A stretch of DNA of 22,680 bases from Apostichopus parvimensis (taxonomy: Eukaryota; Echinodermata; Holothuroidea; Aspidochirotida; Stichopodidae), in assembly GCA_000934455.1 (NCBI GenBank), contig KN889510.1, positions 30,087 to 52,766 of the forward strand. Reading direction: 5' to 3'. The position numbers and the translations under genes were made by a program. Shown in pieces: positions 9,101 to 15,483 of this stretch. The notes under the pieces were generated by a model that saw only the letters and a program-made list of their open reading frames with translations, did not search any database and was not told the origin of the DNA. Every line of letters begins with the position of its first letter. The stretch's first letter is position 1.

Positions 9101-11968
9101 AAGAATCCGTAAAAATTGGAACTTAAAAAAAACCTAACTTTGTCTTTTTAGTTCCGTGATGATGGTACCATCAACACAGATGTGGACATCACAAGCGAAA
9201 AAGCAGTAGCCGCAGTAACCCATTATGAATTCCAAGCAGCAAATATGTTGGCCCCATCAGGGATAAAGAAGAACCCAGCCCGTTCCTGCAAAGATCTCTT
9301 CCGATGCTACCCAGGACTTGAAAGCGGTAATGAAAACAATCGTGTCATGATTCTTTGATGGTAGCTCCAGAGATATTCATCTGAACAAAAATTATCTTTC
9401 TCTGTCAATTGCTATGGGACTTACGTATCTGCTGCCCTCAGATATTTAGTGGCTAATATTACATACCCCTCCTTTAAAGCTGATAAACCAGTCTGCTGCG
9501 AAGTTTGTTAGAATACCGGTTGTTCGAACATTCTTGTTTAACAGAAGAGTCCTAACAACTCTGTCTGCAACTCAGTACATTATTGAAATGCATGTCATGC
9601 AGAAGTCATAAGGACAACAAATATTTTCCTCCTAAAAAAAAATATGAACATTTGTAGTGAAACAGTTTTGCAAGTGAAAACAAAATTATTGTAACACGTT
9701 TCTTGGGTTAGGAAATTTGAAACCTGTGTTTGAGGTTTCAATGTGTTGAATTGTTAAAATGACTGTTATGTGATAATATAGCTGTTTACTTTTGTGGAAA
9801 GTTACGACTATTATTGTTATTATTATTATGATGGTATTCTTTGGTAATGTTACATACTTAAAATGGTTATCACTAGTCTTATATCTCTGCCATCAGATTA
9901 TTACTGGATCGATCCTAATGACGGTTCTAGTAAGGATGCCTTCAGGGTATACTGCAGGAGAGATACTCTGGAAACATGCGTACCTCCATCTGTACCCATC
10001 ACAGCCAATGCCACCTGGTTCTTGGGAGACACAGGCCATACTTACTACAGTGAAATGACTGGAGGCAGTAAAGTAGGTTACATTTATTTTATTTGTTTGT
10101 TGTTATTTTATAGGTTTAGTTAAGGAAAAATCCTTCAACATCACTACAGATGTGAAGTTAATAGTATACGTTGTTCTCTAGTTGAAAATACAGTCCATCT
10201 TCTGTGCAAGTGACTTGAAAAGTTGCAGAAATGATTTTCTCTGCAATAGATTCTTACCATTTCTTTCACTTTCTTTGAATTGTTTTAAGTCAAGCTCATA
10301 TGGGGGAGGGGACATGTGTGTTTGATGTTTATGTTGTTGGGGGGGGTGGTCTTCCAGTGTTAGAATATGCATAATAGCAGCACCAGTACATTGGATTACC
10401 ATTAGAATCATCTCTATCAATTAAGTAAGATTTCATCTTTTAAGAAATGTATATTTTTCAGCATAGATCATATGTTGTTTTTCTGAATTCAGATGTTATT
10501 ATAGAAGTATGTGTACAACAGTATGTAATCTTTATGTCAAATAACAGTGGACAAATTTTCACTATGTACACTGCTTTTGTACACTGCTATTGTTCTCTCT
10601 TCTGTTGAATAATGAAATATGTTCAAACCTGAGGTAACTCTTGCTAACATGTTTTTATTTTCTTGTTTATTTTTAGTTCACATATGAAGCTCATGCATCA
10701 CAGTTTACATTCTTGAGGTTGATGTCCGACGTGGCCACACAGAAGCTCACCTTCAATTGTAAGAATGTAGTAGCCGTCGCCGAGGGCACAGAGGGCTTCA
10801 CAGAGAAAGCTCTCCGCCTCATGACCATGTCTGGAGAAGAACTCAGCATGGATGGCGAAAGTACTGATCGTTATGATGTATTAGAAGATGGATGCCAAGT
10901 AAGATATTTTGAAAATTCTTGATCAATCTCTCGTAACTTTTTAACACGAGCCATGAAGGGTGGAGAGCAGGCGGAGAGCTGGGGGTTGGCAGTTCTTAAT
11001 TGTCTGTGATTATGGCCAAGTTATAACATGGAATGGCAGCTTTCCTGAAAAGATAAAACACATACATAAGTTATTAATCATGATATCATGTATAGTGCCC
11101 GAAATGATAGGATTGGTTGGTAAGTTTTGATCTGAAAACTGAAACTGTACCCTTGGGGCTATTATTCTCTTATATGCTGATTGTTTGATTTCAAAAAATA
11201 ACTCTGCAGGAAACATTTTTATCTTGGTAAATTTTATGAAGAGTTGGAAGGAAAATTTGATAGGAAAAGTCAAAGAAACAGACCAGATAAAAATAAGAAA
11301 GTTTTGGGGGTCTATATAGGTTATAGACGACCCCCAATATTACATCTTATTGGGGGTGAGCGCAAAAGTGATTGTCGGTAGCAATGCTTAAAGATGTACC
11401 AACTGCCATGACAAAACATGGTATTTTTACATAAAATGGAAACTAAAGCTAAAGTTCAGAAAGTTCTTCATATGGATTGTCCATCTGTTACATTGAAATA
11501 TCTTATCACAATTTGACCATACCTACAAAGCCTAAAATTTTCATGTTTCCATTTTCGGTCAGTCTATGAATCCAGTTTATTTGTTGTTGGGTAAAACCAT
11601 TCCTCTGATGTGAAAGGGTTATGTGAGCCACAAGTGATAAGGTTCTGAAGACAACCTCCCTCCAGGCTATAGAAATTCTGTGGCTAGACCCTTTTCCCAC
11701 CTACGACCCACAATTTGCCCACCTACTACCCACTTTGCCCACCTACTACCCACACTTTGCCCATTTGCTGACTATAGCATGCTTGTAATAATCCTGTGAT
11801 CTTGTTTTCATCTCTCAACAGTACCATACCAGCGAATGGTCTAGGGCTGTCTTAGAATTTACCACAAGATCCACCAAGAGGCTGCCTATAGTGGACGTTG
11901 CCCCTGCTGATATTGGCATGGAAAGTCAACAGTTTGGTCTAGAACTAGGACCTGTCTGCTTCTTATAA
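131..11968 (+). CDS. Fibrillar procollagen alpha chain, 3' half (19 exons, 5' end outside window)
   Basis: The gene encodes a chain of a fibril-forming collagen, which trimerises in the ER through its C-propeptide and is secreted to the extracellular matrix. Nineteen exons join in frame: 131-184, 627-680, 1172-1279, 1734-1787, 2017-2070, 2379-2486, 2724-2831, 4046-4153, 5286-5339, 5991-6044, 6337-6390, 6553-6624, 7273-7344, 7818-7835, 8525-8596, 9152-9326, 9897-10072, 10677-10898 and 11822-11968. They total 1764 nt, or 587 residues plus a stop. Residues 1-321 are Gly-X-Y helix, about 322-342 are C-telopeptide, and the rest is the COLFI C-propeptide, with seven of the usual eight cysteines. 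Every helical exon begins with a whole codon and is a multiple of 9 nt, as in vertebrate fibrillar collagens. The last three intron positions of the propeptide also match the vertebrate layout. About 690 helix residues and the N-propeptide are upstream. Clade A-like is my inference. Confidence 0.95.
185..626 (+). other. Collagen intron with G-rich tract
   Basis: The intron starts gtaagt. Its first 65 bases hold a G-rich run (about 211-247) with several GGG blocks separated by AA, which fits a G-quadruplex pattern in the pre-mRNA. The remainder shows nothing recognisable. The next intron (681-1171) also shows nothing. Confidence 0.5.
627..680 (+). CDS. Collagen exon 2 (54 nt, helix)
   Basis: Six Gly-X-Y triplets ([18 protein letters not shown]) lie between an acceptor ending in aatag and a gtaaga donor. 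Phase is 0 on both sides. Confidence 0.92.
1172..1279 (+). CDS. Collagen exon 3 (108 nt, helix)
   Basis: Twelve Gly-X-Y triplets, from GYQGPAG to GRSGRQ, are rich in charged residues ([10 protein letters not shown]). The acceptor ends in gacag; the donor is gtatct, weaker than its neighbours. The 108-nt size is the doubled 54-nt unit typical of fibrillar collagen. Confidence 0.92.
1734..1787 (+). CDS. Collagen exon 4 (54 nt, helix, ends GPQGIG)
   Basis: The triplets run from [10 protein letters not shown] to GPQGIG after a strong ttttcag acceptor; the donor is gtaggt. The GPQGI string equals the core of the vertebrate interstitial-collagenase site. The final triplet GIG carries an unusual Gly in the Y position, and the next exon starts with a triplet that lacks Gly. 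Confidence 0.9.
2017..2070 (+). CDS. Collagen exon 5 (54 nt, helix with a Gly-less first triplet)
   Basis: It reads [18 protein letters not shown] between a ctttaaaag acceptor and a gtaagt donor. The first triplet is Ser-Ser-Ser (residues 91-93) where Gly is expected. The length is still exactly 54 nt and the phase is kept, so this looks like a real interruption rather than a wrong splice site. I found no alternative AG nearby that restores Gly. Confidence 0.87.
2379..2486 (+). CDS. Collagen exon 6 (108 nt, helix)
   Basis: Twelve intact Gly-X-Y triplets run from an acidic start ([10 protein letters not shown]) to GIDGSS. The acceptor ends in caacag and the donor is gtgagt. Confidence 0.92.
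2690..2711 (+). repeat. TG microsatellite before collagen exon 7
   Basis: About ten TG units after a T/C-rich tract and 12 nt before the exon 7 acceptor, so the repeat sits inside the 3' splice-site region. Confidence 0.9.
2724..2831 (+). CDS. Collagen exon 7 (108 nt, helix, contains RGD)
   Basis: Twelve Gly-X-Y triplets run from [10 protein letters not shown] to GMVGAF. GYRGDQG (Arg-Gly-Asp at residues 162-164) is inside. The acceptor (gattag) is preceded by a TG microsatellite and a T-rich tract; the donor is gtaagt. Confidence 0.92.
2832..4045 (+). other. Large collagen intron, no recognised content
   Basis: A 1.2-kb intron. It includes a GC-richer patch (about 3100-3600) with a C run at 3541-3549 that differs in texture from its surroundings, possibly an old insertion. 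I could not match it to any family and found no Gly-X-Y exon in it. Confidence 0.4.
4046..4153 (+). CDS. Collagen exon 8 (108 nt, helix)
   Basis: Twelve Gly-X-Y triplets run from [10 protein letters not shown] to GVTGAV. The acceptor ends in gttgcag and the donor is gtaagt. It is isolated by introns of 1.2 kb before and 1.1 kb after, the largest in the window. Confidence 0.92.
4331..4406 (+). repeat. Tandem duplication, 42-bp period, in collagen intron
   Basis: A 34-base block beginning ctgttggatgaagtcacag occurs at 4331-4364 and again, identical, at 4373-4406, with 8 bases between. It lies in the 1.1-kb intron 4154-5285, which otherwise holds only simple repeats. Confidence 0.85.
4785..4813 (+). 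repeat. GA microsatellite followed by G13 run
   Basis: Eight GA units run straight into 13 consecutive G. It is a purine-only tract in an intron, prone to length variation and sequencing error. Confidence 0.9.
5286..5339 (+). CDS. Collagen exon 9 (54 nt, helix)
   Basis: [18 protein letters not shown] follows an acceptor ending in tgctag; the donor is gtaagt. GATGER resembles the GxOGER integrin motif but has Thr where hydroxyproline sits in vertebrate sites, so binding is doubtful. Confidence 0.92.
5991..6044 (+). CDS. Collagen exon 10 (54 nt, conserved cross-link lysine region)
   Basis: [18 protein letters not shown] matches the vertebrate GIKGHRGFSG segment around helix lysine 930, a known lysyl-oxidase cross-link partner of the N-telopeptide. 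Lys is residue 237 of the window protein. The acceptor is tttatcag and the donor gtaagt. Confidence 0.94.
6070..6111 (-). repeat. C-rich minisatellite; G-quadruplex motif on the minus strand
   Basis: Three near-copies of ccaccctccc start 26 bases past the exon 10 donor. The minus strand has at least six G3-G5 blocks with 1-2 base loops, a strong G4 pattern on the template strand of the collagen gene. Confidence 0.75.
6337..6390 (+). CDS. Collagen exon 11 (54 nt, helix)
   Basis: [18 protein letters not shown] lies between a tctcag acceptor and a gtatgt donor. Confidence 0.92.
6553..6624 (+). CDS. Collagen exon 12 (72 nt, helix)
   Basis: Eight Gly-X-Y triplets run from [10 protein letters not shown] to GSPGSQ. 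The 72-nt size is a multiple of 9 but not of 54. The acceptor ends in ttgacag and the donor is gtaagc. Confidence 0.92.
6770..7090 (+). repeat. 55-bp minisatellite, six units, in collagen intron
   Basis: Units start at 6770, 6825, 6872, 6927, 6982 and 7037, each beginning ggt(a/t)tactttagcttgtat and ending accat(t). Five are 54-55 bp; the second is 47 bp because of an 8-base deletion. Variable sites (ccg/cca, attttacc/attgtacc) alternate between units, hinting at a higher-order two-unit expansion. It creates open frames on both strands that are not genes. Degenerate pieces continue to about 7190. Confidence 0.93.
7273..7344 (+). CDS. Collagen exon 13 (72 nt, last full helical exon)
   Basis: Eight triplets run from [10 protein letters not shown] into a proline-rich end ([12 protein letters not shown]). 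Gly-Pro-Pro-rich ends usually stabilise the C-terminus of the helix, where folding starts. The acceptor is tttttgtag and the donor gtaagt. Confidence 0.92.
7345..7817 (+). other. Collagen intron, nothing recognised
   Basis: AT-rich intron between exons 13 and 14, with no repeats, conserved coding or RNA motif that I can see. Confidence 0.5.
7818..7835 (+). CDS. Collagen exon 14: 18-nt exon at the helix end
   Basis: Six codons, GPVQYS, supply the last triplet and the first three telopeptide residues. The exon has a good acceptor (ttttaacag) and a perfect gtaagt donor. Both flanking exons end and begin in phase 0, so skipping it would keep the frame. Including it makes the helix from the exon 10 lysine triplet to its end exactly 29 triplets, the vertebrate number, which supports it. 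Confidence 0.82.
7985..8006 (+). repeat. TA microsatellite
   Basis: About ten TA units followed by a few CATA units, in the 0.7-kb intron between the 18-nt exon and exon 15. The rest of that intron (7836-8524) shows nothing else. Confidence 0.85.
8525..8596 (+). CDS. Collagen exon 15 (72 nt, C-telopeptide and start of C-propeptide)
   Basis: The exon encodes [14 protein letters not shown] followed by [10 protein letters not shown]. It has no Gly-X-Y pattern and is Tyr/Pro/Ser-rich. The Lys in SKAND is the only telopeptide lysine and so the likely C-telopeptide cross-link residue. Asn-Asp here, or Asp-Asp just after the next splice (FRDDG), could be the BMP1/tolloid-type cleavage point; this is inferred from the Asp preference of the family. 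Confidence 0.88.
8597..9151 (+). other. Collagen intron with purine-rich tract
   Basis: A G/A-rich stretch (about 8709-8766) has several GGG and GAGAG blocks. Otherwise nothing is recognised. Confidence 0.5.
9152..9326 (+). CDS. Collagen exon 16: C-propeptide (COLFI) part 1
   Basis: It starts [12 protein letters not shown] and ends in [18 protein letters not shown], the conserved opening of the COLFI domain with cysteines 1 (residue 394) and 2 (residue 400). It ends in phase 1 and its last base forms Asp with the next exon. The acceptor is cttttag and the donor gtaatg. Confidence 0.95.
9327..9896 (+). other. Collagen intron, nothing recognised
   Basis: AT-rich with a short TTA-type run near 9809-9827. 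I see no conserved coding or RNA. The intron 10073-10676 is similar and holds only a short G8 run near 10339. Confidence 0.5.
9897..10072 (+). CDS. Collagen exon 17: C-propeptide part 2, cysteine 3 replaced
   Basis: [20 protein letters not shown] is the calcium-loop region of COLFI. The Asp, Asn and Asp ligand positions of DPNxGxxxD are kept, but the usual Cys after Gly is Ser (residue 417). Cysteines 4 (426) and 5 (434, in LETC) are present. An N-glycosylation sequon NAT (Asn 444) follows. The donor is gtaggt. Confidence 0.95.
10677..10898 (+). CDS. Collagen exon 18: C-propeptide part 3
   Basis: [20 protein letters not shown] matches the conserved COLFI core (QLTFLRLMS in human chains). Cysteines 6 (FNCKN, residue 493) and 7 (DGC, residue 538) are present. 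The usual NxT sequon before cysteine 6 is lost (QKLT). The exon boundaries match vertebrate fibrillar collagen. The donor is gtaaga. Confidence 0.96.
11304..11337. repeat. Imperfect hairpin in collagen intron
   Basis: ttgggggtctata (11304-11316) can pair with a downstream tatagac...cccccaa arm, leaving a short loop and a 3-base bulge. A third ttgggggt copy lies at about 11349. It could be a transposon end or chance; no partner terminus was found. Confidence 0.4.
11696..11759 (+). repeat. Short tandem repeat (20-22 bp, 3 units) before last collagen exon
   Basis: Three pyrimidine-rich units begin cccacctac(g/t)acccac and end ttg, at 11696-11717, 11718-11737 and 11738-11759. They lie 60-125 bases before the exon 19 acceptor. 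Confidence 0.85.
11822..11968 (+). CDS. Collagen exon 19: C-propeptide end and stop
   Basis: [13 protein letters not shown] starts the exon, then [13 protein letters not shown] and the terminal ELGPVCFL before TAA (11966-11968). The RLPI-DVAP and GPVCF motifs are diagnostic of fibrillar collagen C-propeptides. The acceptor is ctcaacag. Confidence 0.97.
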   Translation, partial: YHTSEWSRAVLEFTTRSTKRLPIVDVAPADIGMESQQFGLELGPVCFL

Positions 11969-12808
11969 ATGGAATTATTTTTTTGACTTAATATTTTTTT
12001 TGGAGTGGAACTCTCTTGCAGGGTGACATACTATCCAGGGCTAAGTTACAGACCATGGGGTGTGCCTTTATCATAGGGAAGCTAAGCAATGAAACAAAAT
12101 CTTAGATATCACATACCACCTTCTTTCCAGTTCCTTATCACCTCTGCATTGCTTGAGAGATCACTCTTTGGGATTTATGTCATCCACTTATATTTTTCAT
12201 CTTTTATTACATCCATATTTTTTTGGGGACCACAAAAGAAAAAATATCATGTAGAAAATTCTGTTGTGTTGTGTTTTTTTTTTTTTTTGGTCCTTGAGGT
12301 AAAGATTTTAAAAATCTCCAAACACCCTCTCGGACTGCTCTGCTACTTGGTGCTAATTGAGAGCACAAGGACTTCATACCTCGAAGGTTGTTCCTTAGTA
12401 GCTCTTACTGTAGATTTAGATACATAAAGAAATCATTCCCACCAATCATATCATCTTGTGGGTAGAACATTTTGAAGAAAGTGCTTGCTTCTTTTTCATC
12501 TTTTTCATCTGTAAATTTTTTGATCAAGTCCAGAGACTTTTGTATGGTAAAGACAAATTAAGCTGTTCAATCAGAAGATTTTTTTATTATTTTTTATATG
12601 TTTTGGAAACGAGAGAAAAAAAAGAAAAGAAATAAAAATGAACTTCAAGCTTCCCTATGAAACGAATGTGTTGTTTTTTTTTTTGCTTTAGAGTGCTTTT
12701 ACATCCAGAAATTTCACAAAGGTTATATATAGTTATAGATATTGATTAGAAGTATCGCCATATGCTCTGTAATACAATATGCTCATTTAATGCCAGGGTA
12801 ATAATAAA
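11969..12808 (+). other. Probable collagen 3' UTR
   Basis: The stretch is AT-rich, with long T runs (around 12274-12288 and 12671-12682) and no conserved coding sequence. AATAAA occurs at 12631-12636 and 12803-12808, and either could be the polyadenylation signal. The exact end cannot be fixed from sequence alone. Confidence 0.5.
12803..12808 (+). terminator. Candidate polyadenylation signal AATAAA (collagen)
   Basis: Canonical hexamer about 840 nt after the stop. A second copy lies at 12631-12636 in an A-rich tract. The choice between them is not supported by anything else seen. Confidence 0.35.
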
Positions 12809-13789
12809 TGTTAACATTTCTGATCCAAGCCTCAAAATGTAAACCCAGCTCACTCACCCAGTTCTTACATTTTCGAGAGCGATTCGTATTATAGTAATGT
12901 TGATGCTTTGATATAATTGTGTGAAGCTAGATCAGTACATATGGTTACCAATATATGCCTGTCAGCTTGTTATACTTGCAAAAGGTTTTCAAGTGATCTT
13001 TGGCTTACTAGCATTGAAAGTTACTTTGATAGGATGCAAAATATTAACAAATTAAAAGAAAAACAGTGATCATATAATAGTGTACCATTACCAAAAACAT
13101 GAATATGTGTTAAAATAACCAAGTTATACCAACCAAATCAAAATAATGAAAAGTTGGAACAGAAGTAATTGGAACATCCCCTACACAGATCAACATTTTT
13201 CCCTGCGAAGAGTATCATTTCAACTACATACATTTAAATGGTTCTATAAGACTACCAATGTCCAGCTTACCCATCAATTGCTGAGAGTTTAATCTTTTAA
13301 GTAAAATCTTGGAAAATTACATTTTCGACCAAAAGGAGGTTTTCAATAACTAGAGCTTGGATGATGCAAACATCAATGTTTAATGATCTGTCCATTGGAC
13401 ATAACATGTCATGGAGATTGAAGTTGTCCCCAGTCTAATGGGGAAAAGGATGCCCCTTGAAAGCAACTTGATTGACAGCAGCAACTGTTACATACCTGTG
13501 AGGTTACACTGCCTGGGATGGGGGTGGGGTTGTCAAGAGGCATGTAGGGGCCCAAGAACAAGTGTTTCACTGGGCCCTAAGTTTGAATTAATTTTTCCGT
13601 AAGTATATTATGCAAATGAGAAAATAGTCTTTATCCTGTATTTTTCCAGTCCCCCTATTTAGCTTCAGGACAGTTCCAACCCCCTCCCCCCTCCTGATAC
13701 CTCTCAATAAGGCCTTCATGTCTCAGGGGAAGACAATAAACCATTGTTAGGATTCCTTCGGGCAAGGAATAAAAAATGGAAAAAAAACA
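12809..13789. other. Region between the converging genes, nothing recognised
   Basis: AT-rich with a few G/C-rich patches (13511-13580, 13672-13695). No conserved coding is visible on either strand. It may include the ends of both 3' UTRs. Confidence 0.45.
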
Positions 13790-15292
13790 AAAGCAAATTG
13801 TACACTTTATTTACAAAAATGTATTTTACATCAAGTCAGCCATTAGTCATCCAGAGTCACTTGTAAAATGCCATTTATACCTTTGGTATAAGATTGATAG
13901 GACATATAAACCAAAAAGGTATGCTTGGTGTGTTAATAAGGAACTTACATATACTAGTACAATTGTTTGTATTAATCTATTTATTTTGACACCATTAAAG
14001 TAAACTCATGAGAATAAACCACAAGGCCCAAAAGGGAAGGGTTCTCATTTCAGAGGCCAGGGGGGGGGGGGTGGAAATGACCTTCAACCTTAAATTATTA
14101 AGTAGGCAGACACTTAGAGCCTAATGCTTGAGCACTCTACCAACCTACCCTACACATTGCTCAATGCAGATATAGTGATATTTTGACTCTATCTGGACTT
14201 TTTCTCCAACTAAGTTTTACTTTTAACCATTGTAGAAACTTTATACGGTACCCCTGCTCTTTAGAAATATTACTCTACTAAGGTCAAAGGAGGGGTGGAG
14301 TTGGAATGCAAGAGGAAGCAGGGCCTAGCCTCAAAGTGGATGTACTTTGGTCTCTGTTTTGTTTATGAATAGCACCCCTAAAAGATGTCAATCCTCCGGC
14401 AAGTTATTTCATAACTTTAAAACTCCATAATTCTAGCTAAAACAGATTTTTCTGGATTCTTCAATTCATGCAGCAATTGCCATGTTTAATTTGCAACTAT
14501 TATTCCGACTTCAGAGAACAAACTGTACATAACTGCTTTACCCTTCATGCCAAAAGATCAAACTGGCTGTATTCTATTCTACCTATACCTGAAAAGAACA
14601 AATTTCAACTTGTTCATAGCTGATCTAAACTCTCCAAGCACCCCCTCCACCTTTACCTCTCTTTACCCCCCCTTCCCCACCCATGCCTAACAAAATGTAT
14701 CAAGCTTTGAAGCTTGTATTCTCAACAGCTTACATCCTTCAAGAACCATAACTACTGCAACACTTGTCTCAACAGAGTTTGTATCTTATCCAAGTGAGGA
14801 ACAAAACCTTGGATATTCAGAGTGATGATTCTTAACACACATTCACTTTACAAATGAATTTACTCTACCATCATGCCAATATCATCAAACCCTAGCTATC
14901 AAGAAGGTTCAAATAAATACATGCATACAAAAAAACAGGTTTGTGTGTATATGCTCTAGACAGTCACATTACATTATTCACTTTCAACTCCATCAAACCT
15001 GCCTTCTACACGCCAAGAAAGGAAATGACCTCATCGGTACTTAAGGGTGATGGCTTGTTATGTTTTCCAATGTTGTAGTCTAAATATTACATGCTGACTT
15101 GCAAAAATGGAATGCATTGATCTCTTAAAGGCCAAATTCAGACTGTTTCATGCGTGAACTATCCGAGACTGTGTTACTACACAGGTTTCACATGTAGTAG
15201 TAGTTTCGGTACACGACAGCAACAACACTTGCCAATTCCTTTCTTTTCTTTACTGAGGTAACAGATCATATTTAGAGGTCGGTCATCTCAGG
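13790..15292 (-). other. Probable GATAD1 3' UTR
   Basis: It follows the GATAD1 stop codon on the minus strand and carries no coding sequence. Minus-strand AATAAA sits at 13806-13811 and 13980-13985. The first is followed by a T-rich sequence suitable as a downstream element. A G run lies at 14060-14071. The extent is inferred. Confidence 0.4.
13806..13811 (-). terminator. Candidate polyadenylation signal AATAAA (GATAD1)
   Basis: Read on the minus strand, AATAAA is followed within 30 bases by gcttttgtttttttt, the kind of T-rich sequence found after cleavage sites. It would give a 3' UTR of about 1.5 kb. The alternative is 13980-13985. Confidence 0.35.
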
Positions 15293-15483
15293 TCACCTCT
15301 TGGTGCCAAAGATTTCCTGTACGGTAGGACTCTCTGCTTTTGTCAAACTTGTCCATATAAAGTCTTTATCTTCTGCAACAGGAGTTACAGTGTAAGGAGA
15401 ATATGTTGACTTGAAGTAATCATGGGGCGCATGGCAAACAAAATGCATCTCTTCCAGGGAACGAGGAACATCCTCCTCTGGAC
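15293..15483 (-). CDS. GATAD1: GATAD1 coding exon 4 and stop
   Basis: It completes the Gly codon and continues PEEDVPRSLEEMHFVCHAPH, then DYFKSTYSPY and FIWTSL, ending IFGTKR and TGA at 15293-15295. The acceptor is atccatcag. Confidence 0.94.

Noticed and set aside
12089-12427. 112-codon open frame after the collagen stop
   Set aside because: Lies in the probable 3' UTR and contains a poly-Phe run from a T tract.
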